Part shown: piece after piece, positions 24,490 through 36,945 of the stretch
Numbering within the stretch: position 1 is the stretch's first letter
Layout: each line of letters starts with the position of its first letter
Assembly: GCA_033439795.1 (NCBI GenBank)
Contig: JAUTDP010000002.1
Coordinates: 1,922,001 to 1,986,000 of the forward strand
DNA: 64,000 bases
Reading direction: 5' to 3'
From: Sordaria brevicollis
Taxonomy: Eukaryota; Ascomycota; Sordariomycetes; Sordariales; Sordariaceae
The notes under the pieces: model-generated
Told to the model about the DNA's origin: nothing
What the model saw: the letters and a program-made list of their open reading frames with translations, nothing else
Databases searched by the model: none
Position numbers and translations under genes: made by a program

Positions 24490-26690
24490 AGAACGTTTTT
24501 CGTTTTAATTTATATAAATAAATAGGGGTATTAATATTAAGGATTCTCTTTTAGAAAAGGAAGGCCCTAAGGCCGATTATTTCCGTTCTCGCTTAGACGA
24601 GGAGGGAATTCTTCGCTTTTATTAATAAATAATAATCTTTATTATTTTCCGAGGGTTGGGTTTTTTTCCGTTTTTTTTTTTTTAACCGATTATATGCCGT
24701 TTTATCGCGGTATTATTGAATTTCGGATCGAAATTAATAATTGTAAATTTATACCGCCGATTTAATTTAATTACCGCTATTATTAATTAATAATTATAGT
24801 ATAATATTTATTTTCTCTTCGTAATATCCTTTAATTATACTTTTTCATTAAGGGTTAAAAATTCCGGCGGTTATAATAATTGAGTGAGTACGCCTATTAC
24901 CGGGGGCGGTCCCGCTATAATTATTATAAGGTTTTCTATCGGTATTTATTCTTCTACTTATTTAATTTTAATAGTATTACTTTCCAATTTATTAATAAAT
25001 AGTTAATTTTTTATTCGTTTTATTTAAATATAATTAATTATTTAAATTATTATTCTTCGGACGAATTTAATTTAATCCGTACGGGCGAACTTCTCTTCAA
25101 AAGCTTTTATTCGTTTATTAAAGTAGAAATCGAATAGCGGGTAAAAAATTTCCGTTTTAAAATTCCGTATTAATATAACTTTATACGCCCCGGCGACGAC
25201 TTTTAAATATTTAATTTAGTATTTAATTAATCCGATTATTATTTTTCGGGGTTTATTATATATTTTTATCGGCTAATAAAAAGCTAAAATTCTATATATA
25301 ATCGCGCTTTGAATATATTTAATATAAATTTCCTTTGCGCGAACGAAGGAGTAATTTTAAATTTTTATAATTAATTAAATTAATATATTCGTTTAAATTT
25401 TTATTTTTTTTTTAATAACCTCCGCGTAAATTTAATAATTAAATTTATAATTTAATTAAATATTTAAGAATTTTATCGATTCCATCGGTCGAAATATAAT
25501 ATCCCCGAATTAAAAAATTTCTATTCTTCATACTTTCGTTTACGTAAAATATATTAATTCCGTTTTATTCGCTTCGAATTCTATATTTTTCTCCCTTACC
25601 TATTCGGAATAAATTTTTTATACCGTTTAAAATATTCTATAATTCTCTTTAATAATTTTCGCTATAACGATAATATTAATATTATTAATAAAGCCGATTA
25701 TAATTATATTTTTAATTATAATTAATTTATAATATAATAGGGTAATAAAGAGGAAAAAAAGAATTAGGGAGAGGGGGGAGCTTTAAAGTATTCCGGCTTT
25801 TATAATATAAAGAGCGGATATTTCGTCGTCGAAAAAAAGGGAATTTCTTTATCCGTTAACGAAATTCGTTATTTATTCGAAAATTTATTATAAGAATTGT
25901 ATTTCCTATAGGGTATATAATAATTATTTATAATTAATTTTATCGAATACGCTTTTAAAATTAAAGAGTATTAGTAATATAACGGTTCTAAATTTCTAAG
26001 CCGTATATATAATATTTATAATAATATAGATAATAAATTTAATCGAACGGTTTATTTAATTACTTATTTAGCCTTTTAATAGGAAATTAAATTCTTCTAC
26101 AGTTTAAATAAATCTTTTAACGATAAACGCTTCGAAGATTTTCCTAACGTTATTTAATAATAAAATTAACTTTTACGCGCCGATTAACTTTTATTATATA
26201 GCAATTTTTCTTAATTTTTTAAAAACGATTATTTTCGTATTCTTAAACCGTTATAAGAAATATTTAAAACGAAAATTCGTAACCGCGAAAACGGTTATAA
26301 CCTTTCGGAATAATTCTTTATAAATTTTTAAAAATTTATTCGAATATTAATCGATACTTAGTATTTTATTCGGAATTATCCGAAATAAAACCTTTTAAAC
26401 GTCCTCTTTAATAATTAATTTGTTAATAAATAATAAATCGTTAATATTTAAAAGAAGGGTTTAATCGGGTAAATAATCCGTAGGGACGTTTATTTTTAAA
26501 AAAAAACGTTCGGTAAAAATATTCGCTTTATTATTATAATCTTCGATTTCTTTTATTCCTTTATATTATTTAAAAATTAGGAATTTAGGTAAGTTTATTA
26601 GTAAATAACTTTGGGTATAGGCTTATTTTTCGAAAATTTAAAATTTATTTAAATTTTTCGACGCCCTTTCAACGCCTTTTTATTATATTA
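24490..26690 (-). pseudogene. LINE ORF2, RT and C-terminal motif, copy E
   Basis: This is the C-terminal two-thirds of ORF2. The C-x-C-G-like block is near 24500-24545, FLNI near 25470, the catalytic site near 25675-25700 reads FINN, and the GSPxxLILF region is near 25755-25800. The N-terminal endonuclease part lies beyond copy F, at 34117-35160. Confidence 0.73.
26677..26690. repeat. Target-site duplication of copy F, left
   Basis: TTTTTATTATATTA is identical to 34103-34116. It is low complexity, but it is positioned exactly at both edges of copy F, and the joined sequence restores the LINE consensus. Confidence 0.8.
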
Positions 26691-27684
26691 AGTAAAATTC
26701 TGATTCCCTAATTAAATTTATAGCGCCAATATGGTATAGGGTCTATTTCCGATTCCCCGTAGGATAAAACCGTAGGCGTTAAACGCCCCGGATAAAAACC
26801 CCGGCTATATTTCCTAGCGCGGACTTATCCGCGCCACTTTTTCGGCATTTTACAATCGCGGTGCATACTTACCGCCAACGTAATTAATATTTATCTTATC
26901 CCTTCTATTTATTATTATATTAGAATATTAGACCGCTCCGCTTTCCTAATCCGCCGTCCCGTTCTTTATTTACTACCGCTTTCTACCTTTTATTCCCCTA
27001 CCCGTTTACCCTTTTAACCGCTATTAAATTTCCTAATTATTAAATTTTCTTTTATTCTTTTTATCCTCTTCCTCCCTTTATTATAATTATATTTTTATTA
27101 CGGTTTATATTAACGTAAAAACTTCCCTCCTTTAAATATAAAAACTTTTTATCCTTTAGGCTTTTTTAAACTTTTCCTTCCTTTAATAATAATAATAATC
27201 GATTCGAAATAGCTATTCTCCGTTAAAAATACGTTAAAGCGCTCTATAAAATAATAAAAACCTCTAATAAAAATAAAGGCGAAAATTCATTTCCCCTTCG
27301 CCTTTTTTCATCGACCCTTATATTTGATATAATTAATACCGATATTAAAATTAATTTCGAATATATTATTAAATTCTTTATTAGTAATAAATTCTTCTAT
27401 ATACCGGAGAAAGGGTAAATTTTCCCTTCGCTATATTTTTATCTTTACGTTAACTTTTCTAAAATTATATTTATATTCCTTTATATTTCGCTTATACCTT
27501 TTAATTAGCTAAAACCCTTTTTACCTTTTTAATTATCCTGGGTTATAATATTTATATAAAGGCTATTATTAAATCGATCTATTATATCCCTAATTACTTA
27601 AATAAATTACTATCCTTTATATCGTTAATATTTCTTACTTCTAATTCGTTTTTAAATAAATTCAATTAGGTTATTTAATATACC

Positions 27685-28100
27685 TTAGCGGTTTTGCATT
27701 ATATAATCGATACGCCTCGCGGCTTTTACGATTTTTATAATATTTTCTAAAATAAGGTTATTATTAAAAATCCGGTTAATAGTAAATTCCGCGATTATTT
27801 TATTTATTTCTATATCGTTATTAAGGAATTTACCGGCGTAATTCGCCTTCGTTTTATTAATAACGGTTTTACCAATACCCTTAAGCAATTTATTCGCTAT
27901 AGAAAGTAATCGGTTAACGATTACCTTTAAAAAGGTTATTACGAATTCCTCCTTTTTAATAAAAATAATTTAATCGGCGGTTATATTTTTTCGGGTAGTA
28001 TCCCTTATAATAATAATAATAATAATTTGCCCTATAATAATAGTAGTAATTTATTTTATAACGGTAGTAATAGAATTCCCCCGAATAGTAGCGGTATTTA
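27685..28100 (-). pseudogene. Conserved LINE ORF3 region, copy F
   Basis: The minus-strand frame runs from about 27960 to 27685 and reads KGIGKTVINKTKANYAGKFL, INKIIAEFTINRIFNNN, then KAARRIDYIMQNR before a stop. It extends about 13 codons further than in copies B and C without a stop. The 24-bp repeats are at 28000-28090. The product is unrecognised. Confidence 0.52.
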
Positions 28101-28649
28101 TATACTTTCTTATAATAGTTCCCTAATAGAAATTAATTCGCCGGCTATTTATCCTACTAATCCCGTTCCTATTAATAGTAATTAGTTCGCTTAACATTAA
28201 TTCGTAATTAATATTATACGTTAATATATTTATTAATTCGACGAATAAAACTATTTATTCGCCGATAATAATAAAATATTAAAGGCTTTAATTAATTATA
28301 AAAAAAAATAATAATTAAATAGGTTATTATTTTCGTAGCCCGATAAATTCTTAATTAAATAGAAATCCTCCTCCGTCTTCGTTTTAATGCATTAATAAAT
28401 AAAAATAAAAGAAAAGGAAGAAAAAAAAATTAAAAATAGCGAGCGAATTCGTTTCGCCGCTCTTCTTCTAATTCGATTACTAAATAATATTTATTTAATT
28501 TTCCTAATCGAAATGCCTATAATAAAATTCTTTCGGCCTTAATTCTATCGTTTAAATAAATTTAGAATTATTCTTATATTTACGGCTAATCGGTTATTAC
28601 GAATTATATATTTACTATCCAGAAATATTCGAATATAATATAATAAAAC

Positions 28650-31600
28650 GTTTCCCGTTTTAATTCGTACGAATAAATAAGGGTATTAATATTAGGGATT
28701 CTCTTTTAGAAAAAGAAAACCCTAAGGCCGATTACTTCTATTTTCGTTTAAACGAAGAGGGAATTTTTCGTTTTCGTTAATAAATAATAATCTTTATTAT
28801 CCTCTAAAAGTTGGGTTCTTTTCCGCTTCTTCTTTTTTTAACTAATTATATACTATTTTATCGTAATATTATTAAATTTCGGGTCGAAATTAATAATTAT
28901 AAATTTATACTACCGATTTAATTTGGTTATTATTACTACTAATTAATAATTATAGCGCGATATTTATTTTTTCTTTATAACGTCCTTTAATTATATTTTT
29001 CGATCGAGGGTTAAAAATTCCGGCGGTTATAACGGTTAAAGAAATACGCCCATTACCGGGGGTAATTCTATTATAATCGTTATAAAATTCTCCATCGGTA
29101 TTTATTCCTCCGCTTATTTAATTTTAATAATATTATTTTCTAATTTATTAATAAATAATCGACCTCTTATTCATTTTATTTAAATATAATTAATTATTTA
29201 AACTATTATTCTTCGGACGAATTTAATTTAATCCGTATAGGCGAATTTTTCTTCGAAAGCCTTTACCCGTTTATTAAAATAGAAATTGAATAATAAATAA
29301 AAAATTTCCATTTTAAAATTCTATATTAATATAATTTTATACGCCCTGGCGACGACTTTTAAGTATTTAATTTAATATTTAGCTAATTTAATTACTATCT
29401 TTCGGGGTTTACTATATATTTTTATCGGTTAATAAAAGGTTAAAATTCTATATATAATCGCGCTTCGAATATATTTAATATAAATTACTTTTATACGAAC
29501 GAAAGAATAACTTTAAATTTTTATAACTAATTAGGTTAATATATTTATTTAAATTTTTATTTTCTTCTTAATAGCCTTTACGTAAATTCGATAATTAAAT
29601 TTATAATTTAATTAAACGTTTAAAAATCTTATCAATTCCGTCAATTAAAATATAATATCCCTAAATTAAAAAATCTCCGTTCTTAATACTTTCGTCCGTA
29701 TAAAATATATTAATTCCGTTTTATTCATTTTAAATTCTATATTTCTCTCCTTTATTTACTTAAAATAAATTTCCTATACCGCTTAAAGTATTTTATAATT
29801 CTCTTTAATAATTTTTATTATAGTAATAATATTAATATTATTAGTAAAGCCGACCGTAATTATATTTTTAACCGTAATTAATTTATAATATAATAGGGTG
29901 ATAAAAAGGATAAAAAGAATTAAAGAGAGGGGGGAGCCTTAAAGTATTCCGGCTTTTATAATATAAGGAGCGGATATTTCGTCGTCGAAGAAGAAGGAAT
30001 TTCTTCGTCCATTAACGAAATTCGCTATTTATTCGAAAGTTTATTATAAGAATTATATTTCCTATAGAATATATAATAATTATTTATAATTAATTTTATT
30101 AAATACGTTTTTAAAATTAAAGAATATTAATAACGTAACGGTTCCGAATTTTTAGGCTATATATACGGTATTTATAATAATACGGATAGTAAATTCGGTC
30201 GAACGGTTTACCCGGTTATTTATTTAACCTTTTAATAGGAAGTTGAACTTTTTCGCGGTTTAAATAAATTTTTTAACAATAAACGTTTCGAAGATTTTCC
30301 TAATATTATTTAATAGTAAAATTAACCTCTATACGCTAATTAACTTTTATTATACGGCGGTTTTTCTTAATTTTTTAAAAACGATTATTTTTATATTTTT
30401 AAACCGCTATAAGAAGTATTTAAAACGAAAGTTCGTAATTGCGAAAATAATTATAATTTTTTAGAATAATTTTTTATAAATTTTTAAAAATTTATTCGAA
30501 TATTAATCGACGCCTGGTATTTTATTCGGAGCTATCCGAAATAAAATTTCCTAAATATCCCTTTCGGTAATTAATTTATTAATAAATAATAAATCGCCGG
30601 TATTTAAAAAAAGGGTTTAATTAAATAAATAATCCGTAAGGACGTTTATTTTCGGGAAAAAACGTTCGGTAAAAATATTCACTTTACTATTATAATTTTT
30701 AATTTCTTTTATTCCTTTATATTATTTAAAAATTAAGAATTTAAGCGGGTTTATTAATAAATAATTTTAAATACGGGTTTATTTTTCGAGGGTTTAAAAT
30801 TTATTTAAATTTTTCGACGCCCTTTCGACGCTTTTTTACTATATTATTTATTAAATTTTCGCGTTAATCCTTTTTTTCTTTATTAATATTTTTACGAATT
30901 TTATTTAATTCGAAGATATCCTTTCCTTATATTATTTCTACTACTTCCGCTTTATATTTTTCGTTACTATTTTATATTTTAACGTCTATTATTTTACTTT
31001 TTTTCTTCGATTTTTCTTCTAATATAGGACGAATTCCTCTATTATATTTATAAATTTTCTATCGAATTTATCGAATATAAATTCTAATTCCTCCTTCGTA
31101 TCGATTTTCGCCGGGACCGAAATCCATTATAACGCCGCTTTTTATACCTTTTCCGCCTTTATTAAATTTTAATTATAACCTTTTTTTATTTCTACTTTCC
31201 TAATTTTTCCTCTAATATAAATTTAAACTTTTTAAAGATAATAGTCCGAATTAATTTATTCGTACCGTTACGCTCTTTAATATTTAATTTCGATTTTTAA
31301 TATTATTTATACGTAATTAATTATTTTATTTCTCTTTTCCCGTATTATATTATTTATACAGGTCGGTTCCTTTTTAAGGGTAATAAATTATATATATTAC
31401 CGTTATATTTATATAAAGAGTTTTTCGGCTTTTAGGTTAATCCTATTTTTTAAATCCTAATTAGAATAATAGAAATTAAAGTTTCCGACGGTTATAATTT
31501 AATATTTTATTAAGGGTTTTTTTTCGAAGAATTCGAAAAGGGGAAACCCTTATTCGTATTTTAATATTTTATACGTTTTAATAAGGGAATAAATCGAATA

Positions 31601-31895
31601 AACGGTTAATAATTCTTTTAAATTCTTAAACGTTATAGAGGCCTAATCTTTTCCGATATAAAAATTTAAATCCTTAAAATTTTATTTCTTATTTATATAA
31701 ATAATTACCTTCCCCTTTTTTAAATAATTTATTCCAATATATTTACCGCTCCGTAGATAATAAATATTTTCGTTTAAATTTTTACCCGGCTTTTAAATCG
31801 TTATAATATTATAAATCTCCTTCTATTCGAATAATAATTTCCTTCTCTCGTATAATTTCCTTATATTTTAATAAAATATTTTTAATTGGATTATT
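28650..31895 (-). pseudogene. LINE ORF2 (endonuclease, RT, C-terminal motif), copy F
   Basis: The N-terminus is at the right near 31895. The EEP endonuclease extends to about 31190 (DFNFYYPN-like relic near 31460, IxAIxEPxRN near 31770). The RT lies about 30750-29640 with the catalytic site near 29830-29855 reading FTNN. The C-terminal zinc-like block is at 28655-28700. Multiple stops are present. Confidence 0.75.
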
Positions 31896-32411
31896 AATTA
31901 TTTTATAAAAGAATATTTTTTAACCCTACGGGCGGAATAGGAATAGGAGTTTTTTCCTTCTAAATAATTAATTTAACGGTAGTAATTAAATTAATACCGC
32001 TCCGAATATTTAAACCCTAAAAATTTATAAATGCGTTTATTAAGCCTTTAGCCGTTAATTTCGGTTTAATAAAAGGCCCGCTAATCCGTTTACAAATACG
32101 GCCTTTATTTTTACTTTTAAATTCCTTTTTACGAATAATAATAATATAAACGGTAAAGGGGGCGTTAAAAAAATTAATATCCCTATCGTCCTTTACCGCC
32201 GCCGGCTTTAATATAATATTTCTTTTAAAGTCTTTCCGATATATAAATAAATATAGCCTTTCGGCGTACTTTATAATAACCTTCGCAATAACTTTCTTAA
32301 GAATAGGGTATACTTTTTTTTTCGAAAGCGTAATACCCGTACTTTCTATACAAAATATAGAAAATTAGCGATTTATTTTTATTAAATAAATAATTCACTT
32401 CTTTAAAGCAA

Positions 32412-32419
32412 TTCTTATT
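32412..32419. repeat. Target-site duplication of the MITE, left
   Basis: This is TTCTTATT, repeated at 32826-32833. Eight bases is the hAT-superfamily duplication length. Confidence 0.88.
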
Positions 32420-32825
32420 GGGGTGGTCTATCTGCACCGTAAGAAAAGTCTTAGTCGACCGTAAGAAAAAGGTTCAACTTTAAATAATTCCGCGAAGAAA
32501 AATTCTAAAAAGTCATAGTGTGTATGGGAATTTTGGTAGTTTTTCACTCTAAATTTAGAACTAAACACCGTCTGCAATCCTTGCACGCACTTGATTCTTT
32601 TTGTTAAAAACACTTTTTTGATTTTAAATATCTTAAAAGGGAGAAAAGGTGGTAAAGGTAACGTTGGTAGAATTGGCCTTTGAATATGAAAAATCCAGCG
32701 AAAATCAACAATTCTAACTATATTCTTTTTATTTACCTAGCCCTGAATTTGGTAAAGTTATACCTTATTCCATTGTTGGACTACGGTCGACTAAGACTTT
32801 TCCTACGGTGCAGATAGACCATCCC
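32420..32825. mobile_element. Non-autonomous hAT-type MITE, 406 bp, not RIP-mutated
   Basis: This is a short element with 41-bp terminal inverted repeats (32420-32460 and 32785-32825) that match at 39 of 41 positions. The left end begins GGGGTGGTCTATCTGCACCG, and the right end is its complement, beginning GGGATGG. It is flanked by a perfect 8-bp TSD. The interior has normal CpA and TpG content, unlike the LINE around it. A sub-motif CCGTAAGAAAA is repeated just inside the left end (32437 and 32459). No transposase is encoded; the short minus-strand open frame inside (32428-32613) is not supported as a gene. Assignment to hAT rests on TSD length only. It would need a transposase supplied in trans. 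Confidence 0.88.
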
Positions 32826-32833
32826 TTCTTATT
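32826..32833. repeat. Target-site duplication of the MITE, right
   Basis: This is the second copy of TTCTTATT. LINE ORF1 resumes immediately. Confidence 0.88.
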
Positions 32834-34102
32834 ATATTTATTTTTATTATAGCGTTTATAAACGTTAACGTTATAATAGAATTTCCTTAAATATCCTACG
32901 CCCTAATAAATAAAATATTATTAAATATTAGCCGAAGAAATAAATAATTTATAAATATATACACCGCCCTCCTAGAGGAGGAATCCTTTATAAAGAATTT
33001 CGGTTACTTTTATAATTATAATTTCTATTATAAGGAATCCTCTATTTTCGCTAATTCTCTTCTTCTATAAACGTATTTTAATAATAAAAGCGGTTAGGTT
33101 CGTTTATTATATTTTATAAATAATATTTTTTATCTTTATATATTTAGCAATATTCGTTTAGAAAAACCCCTTAGCGATTAACGTAATAATATTTAAAAAT
33201 ACAAACATTTTTTTATTAAAGATTTTCTTAACCTAAATTTAATATTATTAATATTATTCGTATATAATATTATCGAATACAATTTTATAATTTCTAATTA
33301 TAAATAGTTTCGTAACGGTTTATATAATATTAAAGGTACCGGTTTTTAGGTCGTAAAGTATTTTTTCGATTTAAATCTTAGTTTTTTCGTTCGTTTATTT
33401 CGAATATTAAATATTAATTATAATATTTCGAATAAAGAGGGTACGGTTATAATTAACAGGGAATATCTTTAAAGGGGGGGTAATAATTATAATATATTAA
33501 AGGATAAACCCAATTTTAGGAAGAGCGTTTTTTATAATTTTAACCTATATTTTCGGCACTTTTTTAACGTTCTTTTAGAATTCTTATAGGATCGTTTTCT
33601 TTAAATCGTTAAAATCCTTTTTAATAATAATTTAATTATTATTAACTTTATTAACTTTAGGGCGCGTTATTTTACTTTTTTTCGCGAAGATTTTCGTATA
33701 CTTATTAAATAATTTACAAACCTAATTGCAGTCTTCGAACGAAACGGCATCGTAATTTAAAAATTTATTCGCTTTAGTAATAAATTTTTTTATAATTTCG
33801 TTATCCTTTTACATTTTTTCCGAAATTTTCGCAGCGCGTACTGCGTTAGGGTCGTTATATATTAAGAATTTTGCGAACGGGTTGTAGACGCTATTTTCGA
33901 ATCTACGGTTACCGCTATTAATCGCTATTAATAGTAATAATATATCATCATCGTTATAATCGTTACGGGATATTATAAAAGACGTAAAAGACCTTCCTAA
34001 ATCGATTCCCGTTATCGGTTTTCGTTTTGGAGCGCTCCTCGACCAGAAATCGGCGTTTCCGGTTCTAAAGCAATTTTCCGGGCGGAATTATAAATACTAT
34101 CT

Positions 34103-34116
34103 TTTTTATTATATTA
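34103..34116. repeat. Target-site duplication of copy F, right
   Basis: This is the second copy of TTTTTATTATATTA, where copy E resumes. Confidence 0.8.
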
Positions 34117-35160
34117 TTTATTAAATTTTCGTATTAATCTTTTTTTTTATTTATCGATACCTCTACGAATTTTATTTAATTCGAAGATATTCTTTCTTTA
34201 TACTATTTCTATTATTTTTATTTCGCATTTTTCGTTGCTATTTTATATTTTAACGTTTATTATTTCGCTTTTTTCCCTCGACTTTTCTTCCGGTACGGGA
34301 CGAATTCTTCTATTATATTTATAAATTTTCCGTCGAATTTATTAAATATAAATTCTAATTCCTCTTTTATATTAATCTTCGCCAAGACCGAAATCTATTA
34401 TAATATTACCTCTTATACCTTTTCTATATTTATTAAATTCTAATTATAATTTTCTTTTACTTTTACTTTCTTAATTTTTCTTTTAATATAAATTTAGATT
34501 TTTTAAGGATAATAATCCGAATCGGTTTATTCGTACTATTACGCCCTTTAATATTCGGTTTCGATTTTTAATATTATTTATATATAATTAATTATTTTAT
34601 TTTTTTTTTCCCGTATTGCGTTATTTATACGGGTTAATTCCCTTTTAAGGGTAATAAATTATATACGTTACCGTCGTACCTATATAAAGAATTTTTCGGC
34701 TTTTGGGCTAATTTTATTCTTTAAATCCTAATTGGGATAATAGAAGTTAAAATTTCTAACGGCTATAATTTAATATTTTGCCGGGGGTTTCTCCTCGAAG
34801 AGTTCGAAGAGGGGAAACCCCTATTTATATTCTAATATTCTATATATTTTAATAGGGGAATAAATCGAATAAACGGTTAATAATTTTTTTAAATTCTTAA
34901 ACGTTATAGAGGTTTAATTTTTTCCGATATAGAAATTTAAATCCTTAAAATTCTATTTCTTATTTATATAAATAACCGCCCTCTTTTTTTTAAATAATTT
35001 ACTTTAATATATTTACCGCCCTATAGACAATAAATATCCTCGTTTAAATTCCTATCCAGTTTTTAAATCGTTATAATATTATAAATCTCCTTTTATTCGA
35101 ATAGTAATTTCCTTCTCTCGTACAATTTCCCTATATTTTAATAGAATATTTTTAATTGGA
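34117..35160 (-). pseudogene. LINE ORF2 endonuclease part, copy E
   Basis: This is the N-terminal EEP endonuclease of ORF2 on the minus strand, starting near 35160. The QEPxRN-type relic lies near 35070, the DFNFYYPN-type relic near 34740, and the SDHYP-type relic near 34515. It is separated from its RT by copy F and is heavily interrupted. Confidence 0.7.
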
Positions 35161-35169
35161 TTATTAATT

Positions 35170-36910
35170 ATTTTATAAAGGAATATTTTTTAACCCCGCG
35201 GGCGGAATAGGAGTAGGAATCTTTTTTTTTTAAATAACCGGTTTAACGGTAGTAATTAAATTAACGTTATTCTAAATACTTAAGCCTTAAAAATTTATAA
35301 ATACGTTTATTAGGCTTTTAATTATTAATTTCGGTTTAATAAAGGGCTTATTAATTTATTTACGGGTATAACCTTTATTTCCGCTTTTAAATTCCTTCTT
35401 TCGAATAATAATAATACGGGCGGTAAGGGGGGTATTAGGGAGATCGATATCCTTATCGTCCTTTATTATTATTAATTTTAATATAATATTTCTTTTAAAG
35501 TCCTTTTAATATATAAAAGAATATAATTTTTCGGCGTATTTTATAGTAGCCTTCGCGATAATTTTTTTAAAAATAGGGTATGTTTTCTTTTCGAAGGCGT
35601 AATACCCGTATTTTTTATATAGAATATAAAAAATTAGCGATTTATCCTCGTTAAACGGGTAATTCGCTTTTCTAAAGCGGTCTTTATTATATTTATCTTT
35701 ATTATAACGTTTATAAACGTTAGTATTATAATAGAATTTCTTTAAATATCCTACGCTTTAATAAATAAAATATTATTAAATATTAGCTAAAGAAATAAAC
35801 GGTTTATAAATATATATATTACCCTTTTAAAAGAGGAATCTTTTACGGAAAATTTTAATTACTTTTATAATTATAATTTCTATTATAAGGAATCCTTTAT
35901 CTTTACTAATTTTCTTTTTTTATAAGTGTATTTTAATAATAGAAGTAATCGGGTCCGTTTATTATATTTTATAAATAATATTTTTTATCCTTATATATTC
36001 GGCGATATTCGTTTAAAGGAACCCTTTAGCGATTAATATAATAATATTTAAAAATATAAACGCTTTTTCGCCAAAGATTTTTTTAACCTAAATTTAATAT
36101 TATTAATATATTTTTCGTATAATATTATCGAATATAATTTTATAATTTCTAATTATAAGTAATTTTATAGCGGTTCGTATAATATTAAGGGTATTAATCC
36201 TTAAGTCGTAAAATATTTTTTCAATTTAAATTTTAATTTTTTTATTCGTCCGTTTCGAATACTAAATATTAATTATAATATTTCGAATAAGGAGGGTATA
36301 ATCGTAATTAATAGGGAGTATTTTCGGGGGGGGGGGGGGGGGGGGGGTAATAATTATAATATATTAAAGAATAGACCCGGTTTTAAGAAAAGCGTCCTTT
36401 ATAATTCTGGTTTATATTTTCGGCGCCTCTTTAACGTTCTTTTATAATTCTTATAAAATTATCTTCTTTAAATCGTTAAAATCCTTTTTAATAATAATTT
36501 AATTATTATTAATTTTATTAATTTCGGGGCGTATTATTCTACTTTTTTTCGCGAAGATTTTCGTATATCCGTTAAATAATTTACGAACTTAATTACAATT
36601 TTCGAACGAGATGGCGTCGTAATCCGAAAATTTATTCGCTTTAGCGATAAATTTTTTTATAATTTCGTCGTCCTCCTATATTTTTTCCGAAATTTTCGTA
36701 GCGTATATTATATTAGGGTCGTTATATATTAAGAATCCTACGAGCGGGTTGTGGACGCTATTTTCGAATTTATAATTACCGTTATTAATTATTATTAGTA
36801 ATAACGATATATTATCGTTATTATAATCGTCGCGGGATATTATAAAGGACGTAAAAGACTTTTTTAAATCGATTCCCGTTATCGGTTTTCGTTTTAGAGC
36901 GCTCCTCGAT
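35170..36910 (-). pseudogene. LINE ORF1 (gag-like), copy E
   Basis: This is a decayed gag-like frame with the conserved GIDL relic near 36870. It contains the largest homopolymer of the family, 22 G at 36326-36347, which alone would shift the frame relative to copies with 7-9. The CCHC-like block lies near 35600-35760. Confidence 0.63.
36326..36347. repeat. Poly-G tract (22 G), poly-C of LINE ORF1 on the element strand
   Basis: This is the same ORF1 site as the poly-C runs in the other copies, here expanded to 22. Its length in the assembly may be uncertain. Confidence 0.95.
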
Positions 36911-36945
36911 TAGAAATCGGCGTTTCCGGTTCTAAAGTAATTTTT

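Larger units (their letters stand above)
22541..26690 (-). mobile_element. LINE copy E, 3' half (continues at 34117)
   Basis: This is the left half of a full-length minus-strand LINE (3' end GTAAAATTCTTATTCCC at the left). It contains the decayed 3' hairpin near 22660-22680, ORF3, the C-terminal ORF2 motif and the RT. It is interrupted by copy F at 26691. The total with 34117-36945 is about 6.98 kb. Confidence 0.88.
31905..34060 (-). pseudogene. LINE ORF1 (gag-like), copy F, split by a MITE
   Basis: This is a decayed gag-like frame. The conserved amino end lies near 34040 (GIDLGRSFTSF relic), and the homopolymer site is 7 G at 33474-33480. The CCHC-like block near 32360-32900 is interrupted by the MITE at 32420-32825; the two flanks join to the LINE consensus once the insert and one 8-bp duplication are removed. 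Confidence 0.65.
26691..34102 (-). mobile_element. LINE copy F, full length, minus strand, carrying a MITE
   Basis: This copy is inserted in the RT/endonuclease linker of copy E. The 3' end is at the left (AGTAAAATTCTGATTCCC) and the 5' end near 34060-34075, followed by about 25 bases of unrecognised sequence before the right TSD. Removing the 406-bp MITE and its 8-bp duplication leaves about 7.0 kb, the family full length. ORF1, ORF2 and ORF3 are all present and decayed. Confidence 0.9.
34117..36945 (-). mobile_element. LINE copy E, 5' half
   Basis: This is the endonuclease, ORF1 and 5' end of copy E (TTCCGGTTCTAAAG reversed at 36925-36938, then a T run). The base following is not copy B but the interior of ORF1 of plus-strand copy G. 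Confidence 0.88.

Noticed and set aside
32428..32613. 61-residue minus-strand open frame inside the MITE
   Set aside because: It lies largely in the TIR and noncoding interior of a 406-bp non-autonomous element, with no motif and no flanking signals.
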